Origin: Micropterus salmoides
Taxonomy: Eukaryota > Chordata > Actinopteri > Centrarchiformes > Centrarchidae
Reading direction: 5' to 3'
Length of the DNA: 64,000 nt
Assembly: GCF_014851395.1 (NCBI RefSeq)
Contig: NW_024043372.1
Coordinates: 12,328,469 to 12,392,468 of the forward strand
The notes under the pieces were generated by a model. It was not told the DNA's origin. It was given only the letters and a program-made list of their open reading frames with translations, and made no database searches. Below, piece after piece: positions 49,201-57,290 of the stretch. Numbering within the stretch: position 1 is the first letter of the stretch; every line of letters starts with the position of its first letter. Position numbers and translations under genes: made by a program.

Positions 49201-52200
49201 ACGTTAGATAGGCAGTCAATGGACACAAAGTTGTTACTTTGATGTAGAGACAGTCAAAACGTTAACATATGAAAGATAAATGTGTTAACAGATTAATAAC
49301 TTACCACTCTGAAACTCTTGCGCAAGGCTAGGTTGCAACGCTGGTTTGGGAACATATACAGCTGAACCAACACCATGGTTACAAGCTTGTCAGGACCCAC
49401 CCTACTCTGCTTCTGATTAGCTAGTAGTCCTTACCTAGGTACTTTTGCAACCTGGCAATATTTGGAGGAGATGGTTGCACTAGCTAGCTTGGTTAGCAAG
49501 CTGCATCCGTAATTCATGTTAACTGTGATTTTTACCGGGATGCTAATTTTGGTTTGCTAAAAACAGGCTTTAAACAAAATTACCAGGAAAATTAACAGCT
49601 GACTCACTATCCACTGCACTGTGTAAATTTAACCAGTGGTGTTGAAAAAGCGTATGAGTCATCTCTAGCCTGATTGACAGGTTGCCATGGTAACTATTGT
49701 CAATCATAAGGTAGTCCCGCCCTAAAGCATACCATACTTCATTGTCGATTTTCCTCTAAACGGGACCATAGTTTATTAAATTAACATTATCCTGTCTTGA
49801 AGAAGACTTGAAACTAAGAATTGAGATCATAAACTCAAGTGTTTACTGAGGAGATGAATCAAGTGAGAAGTATGGTCATAGATTTCTCTACAATGGGACC
49901 TCCTTTTTGCAACCAGTGGAGTCGCTCCCTGCTGGCTGTTAGAAAGAATAAAGGCACTTATACATTGGCTTCACTTGTGAAAGTCTGTGTGTGTGCGCGC
50001 GCACACACACACACACACACACACAGCCTATAGACTTTACATTAGGATGACGGTACGCACATTAAAATGCTTCTCTAGGCTTATGGGAATGTTTAGCAAA
50101 TATAAAACTTTCTTGGTTTAAAATTTCACAATATAAAAGTTTGTTTGCAGTTTGAGGTGGGCTTACAGAAATCCCTTTTTATAATGGTGGTCTATTGGAA
50201 GAATGCTTATGGTGTACCAATTGGCTGTAAGGGTAAGTGGCAGGGCCAGTAACCAGTTCTCTTAATACATCCATGCTTCAAACTCCCTTGCTGGATCATA
50301 TTTCATATCATCCCATGGTTACCTTAAACAACACCCCCACACAGCATCTTTCATTTCTGTCTGAATGCTGCCTTAGCACCACCAGAATGTGTCCCAGGCA
50401 GTGGTACAGAAAAGATAATCAAACACATGAATAAAACATAGAAATCATCATAATTAAGAACTAATATAATAATTAAAAACTGTTGGGTAGACACCAAAAA
50501 GCTCTCACAGAGGGAACCTAAACTGTATCCTGTGGCCCTGCTGAGAACATATGCTCATGCCTCACGTTTATTCGTCCCTTTTCAATGGACGTAGTTTTAA
50601 AAAGGGGTTATTGTTTATATAAATAAAGCATGTGCAGTATTAGTCTGACGCAGGAGACACTCCTCCTTTTGATTCAGAGGCTTAGCGCAGGTTCACTGTT
50701 GATGCATGCGGTCTTGCAGGAGGACCAGACGTGCTAACGTTAGCTGCTGTGGGAGGAAACAGGGAGGCGGGTCCTGGTTCCTTCTACGGCTCTGAAGGGG
50801 CACTGCAGCGTAAAACTCGGTCACAGTCTAACACAGCAGCAGCTGCAGGTCGGTGTGTGTCGGATCCGGTCATTACAACAACAAACACAAGCGAAACCCC
50901 GCATGTTTTGACTCTGAACAAGGCGGAAGTCGGCGCGGTAAGAAAACTTTTCTCACGCTGGTGGAGTTTAAGCAGACAAAGCGTTAATGATTACTTTCGC
51001 TTTGTCGGGTGTTAGTGAGCCGAGAGGTCGTTCTGATTGTGGATTTTGCTGTTTGTTATTGATCGACAATGTGCCAGTAGGTCACTTGATTATTATTAGT
51101 TCGACGCATGAATAGTTATTTTAATCAGCAGGCAGGTGGATATGATTATATTTTGCACATAGGTGGCTGTAATGTGATATGTGTTTGTTTTGAATAATAT
51201 AACCTCATGAGCATAGTATCTAAAGCATAAGGGCTGTAATCTGTGATTATATAAAGACAAACCGCTTTTTAGCTTGTAAAATAAAAAACAATGATTTTAT
51301 TCAAGCTTTAGCTGTTCATGTCATCCTTCTAAAGACATTTCAGTAGTTTTATTTACCCTCCACATTGCAGGTATACATTTCTTTATTTCATTTAGGACTG
51401 CAAAAAATAATAAATTTCTTTGTCATTTAATGTGCTGTTTGGCTCAGGAGGTAGAGCGGGTTGGCCGTTAATCGGAAGGTCGGCGGTTCAATCCCTGGCT
51501 CCCCCTGGTTGCGTGTCGAAGTGTCCTTGGGCAAGATACTGAACCCCGATTTGCCCCTGGCGGCTATTCCGCCAGTGTATGAGTGAGTGTGAATGTTAGT
51601 TTCCGTTTGAGCACTTAGGCTCAGTGTATGAATGTGTATGACTGGTGAATGCAGATGTAGTGTAAAAAGCGCTTTGGTCGAAAAGACTAGAAAGGCGCTA
51701 TACAAGTACGGAGCAGCATTTACATTCTTGATTATTTGTTTGATATATAAACTGTCAGAAAATACTGAAGCCCATGGTGATGTCTTTTAAATGTTGTTTT
51801 TGTGGCAAAAGTATTCAGTTTATGATGACTTTTGACAAGGAAAATCATCACATCCACACATTCAAGAAGCTGTAGCAACAGAACGTTTGGAAGTTTTGCT
51901 TGAATGACAAATGATTTATGAAACACTTAATTTAATTTGAAATCAATCCACTGATGACCAGCTCTCAGAGTACTTTGTTCTCATATACAGTATTAACTGG
52001 ATGATATTCATTTCTTGGTCAGGAGGGGGCACAACCAAGAGGCAGAGCGCTGCACCTGGGACCCCACCTCCAGCCATGACCTCAGGAAATGAGAGCGAGG
52101 CGCCCACTGTGACGGGCAGTACGCCGCAGAACGGAGAGAACAAACCGCCCCAGGCCATCGTCAAGCCCCAGGTCCTCACACATGTCATAGAAGGCTTTGT

Positions 52201-55200
52201 TATCCAGGAGGGAGCTGAGCCGTTCCCCGTGTGTGTAAGTCCCCGATCTCAGCTTTACTAGCAGCGAGACATGATAAACAACCCAAAGCCACCACACTCT
52301 CCAGTGTACCCGCCTGCAGGGAGCTGTCAGCAGGCGCACACACAAACCCTCTGCTACTACTAGTAGTGACAGCTCACAGCTTCTGTTTGATTCAGTCATT
52401 AATAGTAGTGAAGTAAGACCCTGTAGCTGAAGGAGTACGGATGGATGGAGGTGTGTGTGTAATGACCCACACACTGCAGCAACTCGAGGCGTAAAACTCC
52501 CCTCTTTAATCTGTTATCTCCCTTTTTAAAATTAGATTTTATTAATGTTATTGTATCTTTATTGTTTTTCCGGTGTGTCTGTTTACCTGTGGTTGACATT
52601 TGTATCATCACATCTTCTTTAATCACTAAAAAAGAAAAGCAGAATTTAGACTGAACAGCCTTTTGTTGTGGTGCAACATAATGACATGTGCTTGTTGTAA
52701 TTTGTAGGATTGGCACTAACTGCCTCCTACTGGGCATTAGGTGTAAATGCCCAGTATATTTACAGAGCTGCGCCTATCTACACAGCAAATACATGGATAT
52801 GATCGTTTTGACTGTCATTAATGACTATTTGTGTTATTGATTGTTAGTTTGTTTTTTCTATTCATAAATTAGTGTTTACTCTATAAAATGTCAAACTGTG
52901 AAAAAGTGCCAATTACAAGAGAGCCCAAGGTGACATCTTCAAATTACTTGTTTGGCTGACTAGCAGTCCAAAACCTTTTAAGATATTCAATTTTAAATGA
53001 TATAAAACGGAGGAAAGCAACAAATCTTCACATTTGAGAAGCTGGAACAAGAGATTTTTGGGCCTTTTTTGCTTGATTCAATGACTTAAACAATTCATTG
53101 ATTCATACATTCACAATTGTTGCAGATTAGTTTTCTGCTAATTGAATATTTGACAAAGTTGTTTCAGCAGTAGTGAATGTACATTTCTTACCTTGCCAAC
53201 GTTTCCAGTAGTAGTTTGTTATTACAAGACCGCCCAAAAATGATTTTTTTTTCTTTTTTTAATGGCTCTACAGCCAGTATAGACGAAAGGAATGACGATG
53301 ACCAATACACCCTTGTCTTTGCACTTGAGATTTCTGTTGTGATATTTGTCAAAATTATGGCTTTGCAGTTATACACAGGAAGCAGTCCAACTCTCACAGT
53401 AATCACAACTATTATTTCTTATTCCTGGAACAACAAGCGTATCATTTTGGTAGGTTTGTATATATTTTATAATACTTTCTTCCTTTTACCAGGTGGAGCG
53501 TCTCCCCATTCTTATCGACAGCCCAAAGAAGCTGGATCATCAGCTCTCCTCAGACCCTGACAAAACCCCGGTCAGCAATGCAGCAAACACTGACTCTGAG
53601 CCTGAGGACATGAACGAGCCAGGTGAGACAAACCGTATTAGACACAAGTACAGTGGGTTGTGTATATAAGTTTGTGTCTCACTGTACTGGTGCTCATGAA
53701 ACTATGGGATTCACCAATCCACCTCCTTTCCAGGGCTTGTTGGGTGATAACACAGGGGTTTCTGGCAAAACATCTCAGGATTGTCCTGACAAACTTCAAA
53801 CTCAACAGGGAAAAAAATAACTCATCGAACTGTCGTGGTTACTCTTTCCACTGAGAATCCCCAACTCTAGTTTGGTATGAATAAACCTTTAATTAGTTTT
53901 AATTAGCTTCTCTGATGCCCGACCTCCCTCTTGCTCCTGTCCTGCTTGATGGCTCTTCTGTCCCCGCCTGAACCCAGCGTGCCTTTGTTGCGCCCGGAGT
54001 TGTAGTACTGGTCAGAGAAGCTGTAAATCACCTCTTTACTGTATTCCCTGTCATCAAACTGGCCTCTGTTGCTCTGAGGGCTGTGTCTGGTTCACTGAGA
54101 GGCTGCTGAGCCCGGAGTATGAATTCGACAGGTGGAGATTAGACTCAGTTGTTACGCATTGTACTTTTTTAACGCATTAATCTGTTACTCAAACTGGACT
54201 TGCTGGATAGAAAATTAATGTCTCACCAGTACCTAAAACAACCCATCCCCATTGACGCAGCATCCTATGTTTAACAAACTGGATCAGATCAGTGCCTCCC
54301 TAAAAGAAACTCCTCAAAAAACGATTTGTCAAGTGGAAGTGAACTCACCAAAACTTTGTTGTCTTTTAAATTCAGGAAAAACAAAAGTTTGTTTGTCTGT
54401 TAGTTTATGAAGCTGTGAATGACACCTACACACTGAACCTCAACCATCTTCTATCTCTGGAGCAGAAATGGTGACTTTAATATTGTCATCCTTACATGGA
54501 CGTCACCATGTTGAGCTGCCATGTTTCTACAGTAGCCCAAACGGACAAACTGCTTTACAGCACACTTTCATCACTACGTAGGAGAAGTGTATATAGTAGT
54601 AGTTAGGGGTGGGAGAAAGAATCGATTCTTAGATGTGTTGCGGACGTGGAAGATTCTGACTCGATTAACAAATGTCAAAAAATCTATTTATTTAAATGTT
54701 AATTGATAACATGTAATGTTAACAGAATGCAAAAGGCGTGCACATAGCGGAGACTAGTGTTCTCCCTGTATTCGGCATGCCACCTCTGCGGAATGAATAA
54801 CCACTCTTCTTAAATGTCACACAATAATTAATATCAATGATATCACTGCCCAAGTAATTGATTTTAACTTTTAGCTAGCTCCCTGCATAGTGTGTGTGTG
54901 TGTGTGTGTTGCCAAGCGAATGAGAGAGAGCGAGCGGCAGAACTTGATGGTGAAAGTTAGTAGAGTGTTTTTGTTTTGTTTTTTTTTGTTCCTCCTCAAA
55001 TCTTTATTGCAAAAAGAAGAATAAAGTGTACATGGGAAATAAAGAAGTATACAGAACAGTATACAAATATGCAAGAAGACTTTGCCAGGGATAGTCTTTA
55101 TTATATAAAGATGTTAAGAGGACCATATGTTGACAGACACAGCCTTTTTGTTGTTGGATTTAGAAATTAAATTAATGTACAGCCTCATGGAGAAAAGGTA

Positions 55201-57290
55201 CAAAGTTAGTTTTTATTACTGCCATTAAAATTAATACATTTATTATAAAGTACTTATTTCTTCCGAAGAGCAAGCGAATGCATAGTGACCCAACCCTCAC
55301 CACTAGATGCCACTAAAACTTACACACGGAACATTTAAACAAGTTTAATAGTCAACATGTTCAATACATTTACATAAACTGAAATGTTTTACTAAAGTTT
55401 TTTTGTGGGTGATCGCAGTTATTTGGTCAGAGGTGATGCCACTCTTCAAAGAGTAAATGTCTCATATGAGAAGATAAATTATTTTTGAGTGTCTTCTGTT
55501 TATGCTGTTTTCTTGCACACAGAAAAAGAGCAAGAACCCAAGCTGACATGTGAATACTGTGGCTGGGTCGACTTTGCCTACACGTTCAAAGGCTCTAAAA
55601 GATTCTGCTCCATGGTTTGTGCAAAGAGGTAAGTCTCCTTTTTGTTTAAACGAGAAGAAATATAAAACCAAATAGTTTTTTTGCCAGTTATAGTAACGTG
55701 GAAAAAAAGGATAAGCTCTAATAATGGACCTTTCTGGACAGGTACAATGTGGGCTGTACGAAGAGGATAGGACTTTTCCATCCAGAGAGGACTAAACCGA
55801 CAAATCGCTGGCGTAGAAGATCTCAGGGCCGCTCCAGTATAGAGGCTAAGAAGCGGGTATGGAAACACACACTCCTTCACTGTTCTAAAACATCCTCATC
55901 AACACTTTACCCCAATCAGATACTGCTTCCACTGCACATTTTATACCCTGCACTTTTCACGCCTCATGCTTTTTAATGAATTTAAGCATCATTTGTGCCG
56001 GTGCCAGATTATCTCCCTCTGTCTTTAAAGGGTCATTAAGTACTCAGTGATCTTTGTCAATGTTTATTGGTGACCAGTAGTAGAGATTTTCTGCCTCCTG
56101 TAGTCCATATAGAGATCAAAAGCAACTGGATTAGATGTTTTTGGTTGTTTTTTGTTTTTTTGCCACTTATCCAAGACATTGACATAGTATTTCTAGATAT
56201 CCTTTGATAGTACTAAGCAGCTCGTCCCCTCCCTTGAAATACTGAAACTTGTAATGGCACAAGTTTTTAAAATATTTTTACAATAGAGACAAGTAGTTTA
56301 CATAATGAAAGCAGAAATTATATAGAAATGTCACTCAATCTATTTTACAATGTGTAAAAATTTAGTTTTTTTTGGCTCGAGAGCAATCCATTTAGGTTTA
56401 TAGCCAAAATGTTTTGAGTTATGTAATGCCTCGAGGGTTGGGTCTTGAACCTCCAGTGGGTGGTGCTTTTGTTTCATGTTTGGACCTGGGAGTGAGTTTG
56501 AAAATCCAGAGGATTCAGCAACTGACAAAATAATTGTCGAGGCATTGGTATTGATCCAACAACCTGCAGGGGAATTATACTCATTTGAAGTTATTGCACA
56601 GTATAAATTTTACTTATTGCCCCTTTAATTTTTGTTGGAACATTGTGTTTGACACAGCAGTGTTTTACTGATAAGCCATTTTTCAAATTCTCCTTTCCAG
56701 AAGCTGTCCCCCTCACCACAGCAGACTCTGGGCGGTTCTGTATCCTCACCACATCCCTCACAGCCCAGTCAGGAGGAGTCCAGCCCGTGTTCGGACATGT
56801 CCAGCTACGAGGAGCCGCCGTCTCCTCTGTCGGCTGCCAGCTCAGGACCCCTGGCTCCTGTTCCGGCCCCAGCTCAGGTCCCCGTCCACCGGCACCCGAG
56901 CAGGGCATCAGACCAGGAGGGCTGCGCTGGGAGAGATGTACCTTCACTCTGTCAGCGCTTCTTACCCAACGACCCCACCAAGTGGAATGTGGAAGAAGTT
57001 TATGAGTTCATCCACTCACTGCCAGGTCAGGAAACGCACTCATAAAGCATTATAAACAGATTATTATTTTCCTTATAAATCCTGTGTTACGTATGACTAA
57101 CTGCAACTTTACTCCTTCCTCTGCTGTTCATGCAGGCTGTCAGGAAATAGCAGATGAATTTCGCTCTCAGGAGATTGATGGACAGGCCTTGCTCCTGTTA
57201 AAGGAGGACCACCTCATGAGCACCATGAACATTAAACTGGGACCTGCACTCAAGATCTTTGCACGCATCAACATGCTCAAAGACTCTTAG
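31298..57290 (+). CDS. phc2: polyhomeotic-like protein 2 (Polycomb PRC1 subunit), 15 coding exons including one candidate
   Basis: The joined coding parts (31356-31625, 33356-33517, 33632-33709, 34006-34167, candidate 34678-34734, 36405-36530, 36879-37173, 45881-46182, 46973-47213, 52023-52234, 53493-53622, 55523-55628, 55742-55856, 56701-57025, 57136-57290) keep one frame: 911 residues, or 892 without the candidate exon (human PHC2 long form is about 858). Order: Ser/Thr-rich N-terminus; YSGIPDRQTVQ and QQALHRQP motif; Gln-rich middle; HD1 (~603-634, ENKPPQAIVKPQ); FCS zinc finger (Cys688, 691, 707, 711); C-terminal SAM domain (~843-911). By family knowledge, PHC proteins belong to canonical PRC1 in the nucleus; HD1/FCS contact partners and nucleic acid, and SAM polymerises. 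IPDRQTVQ, FCS residues and SSYEEPPSP fit PHC2 better than PHC1 or PHC3. Whether this is the a or b teleost paralogue is unresolved. Confidence 0.92.
31461..31538 (+). repeat. phc2: in-frame (ACT)n and (AGT)n trinucleotide tracts, mutually complementary
   Basis: (ACT)9 at 31461-31487 codes for threonine and (AGT)n at 31518-31534 for serine. The two are reverse complements, so 17 bases can pair perfectly around a ~30-nt loop in DNA or RNA. Confidence 0.85.
31626..33355 (+). other. phc2 intron 2
   Basis: 1730 bp, GTGAGT to TTTGCAG. No exon or clear transposon was recognised. A short inverted pair, CAATATGGACATCTGTCCCA / CAATTCAGTG..GAATTGACC, lies near 33040-33100. Confidence 0.6.
33356..33517 (+). 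CDS. phc2: phc2 exon 3
   Basis: 162 nt, phase 0 at both ends, acceptor TATTTGCAG, donor CAG|GTCAGC. It encodes VFQQALHRQPNTAAQYLQQM and the following Gln/Ala-rich block ending LQSLAAVQQ, nearly identical to PHC2/PHC3. Isoleucine usual at residue 2 is phenylalanine. Confidence 0.93.
33632..33709 (+). CDS. phc2: phc2 exon 4
   Basis: 78 nt, phase 0, acceptor GTGACAG, donor ACA|GTAAGT. Encodes ASIAAGRQSSSQNGTSAQQ and seven further residues, matching the A-S/T-I-x-x-x-R-Q block of PHC proteins. Confidence 0.9.
34006..34167 (+). CDS. phc2: phc2 exon 5
   Basis: 162 nt, phase 0, acceptor CCCCCTAG, donor ATG|GTAAGT. Encodes INLTTSPAAAQLISRAQS through QQAVLLG and ASQAQMYLRAQM, all strongly PHC-like. 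Confidence 0.93.
34678..34734 (+). CDS. phc2: candidate 57-nt cassette exon of phc2
   Basis: Acceptor with a T13 tract and ATCACAG, donor GAG|GTAGGT, open in the needed frame, length divisible by three. It would add 19 residues (LQDMHNLHKTHMKQVNKHE) between the ...LRAQM and AQQSNL blocks. Mammalian PHC2 as I recall it has nothing here, so this exon may be optional or false. Confidence 0.45.
34779..35000. repeat. probable hAT-type MITE fragment
   Basis: Starts TAGGGTTGGGCCGATAGACG followed by ATGCCATTGTCCATCGCC, a pattern recalled from fish dispersed repeats. The right end was not identified. It lies in the intron before the 36405 exon. Confidence 0.45.
35165..35822. mobile_element. probable non-autonomous transposon with imperfect inverted ends
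   Basis: Left end AAGCCTAGCTCACACTAC and complement of the right end AAAGGCTCGTGCAGATTAC are partly alike. The interior is unusually CpG-rich (GCGGTCGGCGTTCGCCAG) compared with the flanking intron, and TGTGAATG/TGTGAAC repeats near the right. The imperfect ends make this tentative. Confidence 0.4.
36405..36530 (+). CDS. phc2: phc2 exon 7, with internal alternative acceptor
   Basis: 126 nt, phase 0, acceptor TTTCTAG, donor CAA|GTAGGT. Encodes AQQSNLVQVARSLGRAVPLS, then PQ and LIFTPTATVTAVQSESSSSQ. The first part parallels PHC1 (NLLQVNRTLGRNVPL); the second is the PHC2 LIFTPTATV block. An in-frame acceptor GTCCCCGCAG at 36461-36470 would give a shorter exon starting at 36471. Confidence 0.9.
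36879..37173 (+). CDS. phc2: phc2 exon 8
   Basis: 295 nt, phase 0 to phase 1, acceptor TTTCTCTAAG, donor CCAG|GTAAGT. Encodes NQVQNLAIRSQQ, then a Ser/Thr/Gln-rich stretch ending VSAQPLITPG. It matches the QVQNLT.R.QQ block of PHC2. Confidence 0.88.
37470..37672 (-). mobile_element. TAGGGCTGCAA-type MITE fragment
   Basis: On the minus strand it starts TTGGGCTACAACTAATGATT and continues to TCACATTTGAGAAGCTGGAA, the typical family core. One end is missing. Confidence 0.55.
38125..38345. repeat. interspersed repeat ending TATATACAGTCTATGG
   Basis: Contains AAGATGGCAGCTCCTGTATC and ends TTTATATACAGTCTATGGTT, a signature recalled from common fish repeats. Boundaries are approximate. Confidence 0.45.
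38401..39590 (-). mobile_element. Tc1-like transposon, one end lost, IR/DR-type end retained
   Basis: The outer end is CAGTCCCCTCCAAAAGTATT, preceded by target TA at 38399-38400. The 16-bp CAAAAGTATTGGAACA occurs at 38411-38426 and again at 38607-38622, the paired transposase-site layout of IR/DR Tc1 elements. The transposase gene runs on the minus strand. Beyond about 39590 the expected second inverted end and the N-terminal helix-turn-helix region are absent, so the copy is truncated. It lies in phc2 intron 8, antisense to the gene. Confidence 0.85.
38650..39559 (-). pseudogene. Tc1-family transposase, truncated and frameshifted
   Basis: A 263-codon frame (39559-38768) has the Tc1 features GRPRK, a second helix-turn-helix-like stretch, LWTDE (first catalytic Asp), QQDNDPKHTA (second Asp) and WPSQSPDLNPTE (third acidic residue, Glu). 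Right after that motif the frame leaves the family pattern. The family-like continuation is readable one frame over near 38815 and on toward 38650, consistent with one deleted base. The first ~70 residues of a normal ~340-residue transposase are missing. It is non-functional as it stands. Confidence 0.88.
40201..40229. repeat. (GT)14 microsatellite
   Basis: Uninterrupted GT dinucleotides in intron 8. Confidence 0.95.
43300..43650. repeat. teleost interspersed repeat fragment
   Basis: GGGATTGTCGTGAAATTTGG, then ACACATTTGTTTTCCCCACA, later GTTAGCATTTAGCTCAAAGC and ACCACTGTGCCTAA match a well-known fish dispersed repeat. The copy at 46246-46480 is a relative. Confidence 0.55.
43651..43965. mobile_element. 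TAGGGCTGCAA-type MITE fragment
   Basis: Contains AAGTCTTCAAATGTCTTGTT and CATTTGAGAAGCTGGGACCC, the family core on the plus strand. Ends are eroded. Confidence 0.45.
45881..46182 (+). CDS. phc2: phc2 exon 9
   Basis: 302 nt, phase 1 to phase 0, acceptor CTCGTTCCAG, donor ACA|GTGAGT. Encodes (G/A)YTQIQPHSLVQQHKQQQF and a Gln/Pro/His-rich region ending LTAINLQIQPT. It resembles AYAQLQPHQLL and ILQLQPAS of PHC2. Confidence 0.88.
46246..46480. repeat. teleost interspersed repeat (TTAGCATGCTAA-rich)
   Basis: CATCAGCCTCAGCTGTACTT followed by repeated TTAGCATG / GCATGCTGATGTTAG motifs and GTGTTTAGCTCAAAGCACAG. Related to the copy around 43600. Confidence 0.65.
46973..47213 (+). CDS. phc2: phc2 exon 10 (polyglutamine exon)
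   Basis: 241 nt, phase 0 to phase 1, acceptor CACATCTCAG, donor AAG|GTAATG. Encodes ASRLVQDCKDKPTSLVVRE, then Q5-H-Q4-PPQLQLQ11, then a Pro/Lys-rich end. CAG and CAA codons alternate in blocks. The overlapping Ala- and Ser-rich frames on both strands are shadows. Confidence 0.85.
48872..49440 (-). mobile_element. TTAA-element copy B, inverted relative of 13598-15687
   Basis: TTAA at 48868-48871, then AGAAGTGATTTTTGGC. It follows the complement of copy A: AGTTATATATCTTTT-like, GTTTGCAAAGTGAAAA, CCCAAAGGGAGTT, CAGGCACGCCCTCAAA, GCTTCTGATTAGCTAGTAGTCCTTACC. Most of copy A's 1.5-kb middle is absent, and the far terminus is lost near 49440. Confidence 0.7.
49665..49960. repeat. interspersed repeat, inverted relative of 61672-61960
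   Basis: GTCAATCATAAGGTAGTCCC, TTTTCCTCTAAACGGGACCA, TATCCTGTCTTGAAGAAGAC and CTGCTGGCTGTTAGAAAGAA all recur, complemented and in reverse order, near 61672-61960. Confidence 0.65.
49986..50025. repeat. 40-bp alternating purine-pyrimidine tract (TG)n-(CG)n-(CA)n
   Basis: TGTGTGTGTGCGCGCGCACA followed by CA repeats. It is alternating over its full length and self-complementary at its centre. Such tracts can adopt left-handed or cruciform structure. Confidence 0.9.
50640..50937 (+). promoter_or_regulatory. phc2: probable internal promoter and alternative first exon for short phc2 isoform
   Basis: A CpG-rich island inside an otherwise AT-rich intron, with GGCGGGTCC, the perfect palindrome GCTAACGTTAGC (50733-50744) and several CG dinucleotides. 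It ends GGCGCG|GTAAGA at 50937/50938, a good donor. The next acceptor is exon 11 at 52023, whose ATG at 52076 (CAGCCATGA) begins MTSGNESEAP. Human PHC2 has a short isoform starting MTSGNGNS at the same place, as I recall it. The first exon would be untranslated. Its 5' end is unknown. Confidence 0.6.
51436..51720 (+). repeat. tRNA-derived SINE
   Basis: A tRNA-like head with an A-box-like GGCTCAGGAGGTAGAGCGGG and B-box GGCGGTTCAATCCC is followed by the body GTGTCCTTGGGCAAGATACT, GAGTGAGTGTGAATG and GGCGCTATACAAGTACGG. Head plus body identify a teleost SINE in the sense direction, 300 bp upstream of phc2 exon 11. Confidence 0.85.
52023..52234 (+). CDS. phc2: phc2 exon 11 (HD1 exon; internal start at 52076)
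   Basis: 212 nt, phase 1 to phase 0, acceptor TTCTTGGTCAG, donor TGT|GTAAGT. Encodes GGGTTKRQSAAPGTPPPAMT, then GNESEAPTVTGSTPQNG and the HD1 block ENKPPQAIVKPQVLTHVIEG, FVIQEGAEPFPVC. In PHC2 a glycine follows FPV; here it is cysteine. Confidence 0.93.
52235..53492 (+). other. phc2 intron 11
   Basis: 1258 bp, GTAAGT to TTTTACCAG, containing one MITE fragment and AT-rich sequence. Confidence 0.6.
52805..53150. mobile_element. TAGGGCTGCAA-type MITE fragment
   Basis: CTCTATAAAATGTCAAACTG, AAGGTGACATCTTCAAATTA, TTCACATTTGAGAAGCTGGA and AATTGTTGCAGATTAG follow the family order. Both ends are eroded. Confidence 0.6.
53493..53622 (+). CDS. phc2: phc2 exon 12
   Basis: 130 nt, phase 0 to phase 1, acceptor TTTTACCAG, donor CAG|GTGAGA. 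Encodes VERLPILIDSPKKLDHQL, then an acidic SDPDK...DSEPEDMNEP linker between HD1 and the zinc finger. Confidence 0.85.
53623..55522 (+). other. phc2 intron 12
   Basis: 1900 bp, GTGAGA to TGCACACAG. Contains the MITE fragment at 54604, a (GT)n tract at about 54891-54910 and poly-A/T sequence. No exon was recognised. Confidence 0.6.
54604..54930. repeat. probable hAT-type MITE fragment (TAGGGGTGGGAGAAA type)
   Basis: Starts TAGGGGTGGGAGAAAGAATC, then GATTCTTAGATGTGTTG and GACTCGATTAAC, a pattern recalled from fish repeats. The right end was not found. Confidence 0.45.
55523..55628 (+). CDS. phc2: phc2 exon 13 (FCS zinc finger)
   Basis: 106 nt, phase 1 to phase 2, acceptor TTGCACACAG, donor AGAG|GTAAGT. 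Encodes KLTCEYCGWVDFAYTFKGSK and RFCSMVCAKR. The four zinc-binding cysteines (C-x2-C ... C-x3-C) and the FCS triplet are intact. Confidence 0.95.
55742..55856 (+). CDS. phc2: phc2 exon 14
   Basis: 115 nt, phase 2 to phase 0, acceptor TTCTGGACAG, donor CGG|GTATGG. Encodes (R)YNVGCTKRIGLFHPERTK, then a basic RWRRRSQGRSSIEAKKR segment. YNVGCTKR-GLFH is a PHC2 hallmark compared with YNVSC in PHC1/PHC3. Confidence 0.93.
55857..56700 (+). other. phc2 intron 14
   Basis: 844 bp, GTATGG to CTCCTTTCCAG. Nothing else recognised. Confidence 0.6.
56701..57025 (+). CDS. phc2: phc2 exon 15 (linker and start of SAM domain)
   Basis: 325 nt, phase 0 to phase 1, acceptor CTCCTTTCCAG, donor CCAG|GTCAGG. Encodes a Ser/Pro-rich linker with CSDMSSYEEPPSPLSAASS, then RFLPNDPTKWNVEEVYEFI, HSLPG: the N-terminal third of the SAM domain. 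Confidence 0.93.
57136..57290 (+). CDS. phc2: phc2 exon 16 (rest of SAM domain, stop)
   Basis: Acceptor GTTCATGCAG. Encodes (G)CQEIADEFRSQEIDGQALL, LLKEDHLMSTMNIKLGPALK, IFARINMLKDS, stop TAG at 57288-57290. It is nearly identical to vertebrate PHC2. The SAM domain is split across exons 15 and 16 at the SLPG-CQE junction. Confidence 0.96.

Larger units (their letters stand above)
47214..52022 (+). other. phc2 intron 10 (4.8 kb) with internal promoter
   Basis: From GTAATG to TTGGTCAG. It holds the transposon copies, Z-DNA-type tract, candidate alternative first exon and SINE listed separately. 47220-48870 and 50030-50620 show nothing else that I can name. Confidence 0.6.

Noticed and set aside
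51436..51510. Possible tRNA gene
   Set aside because: A and B boxes are present, but the head continues into a SINE body and no cloverleaf with a clean anticodon and acceptor stem is apparent.
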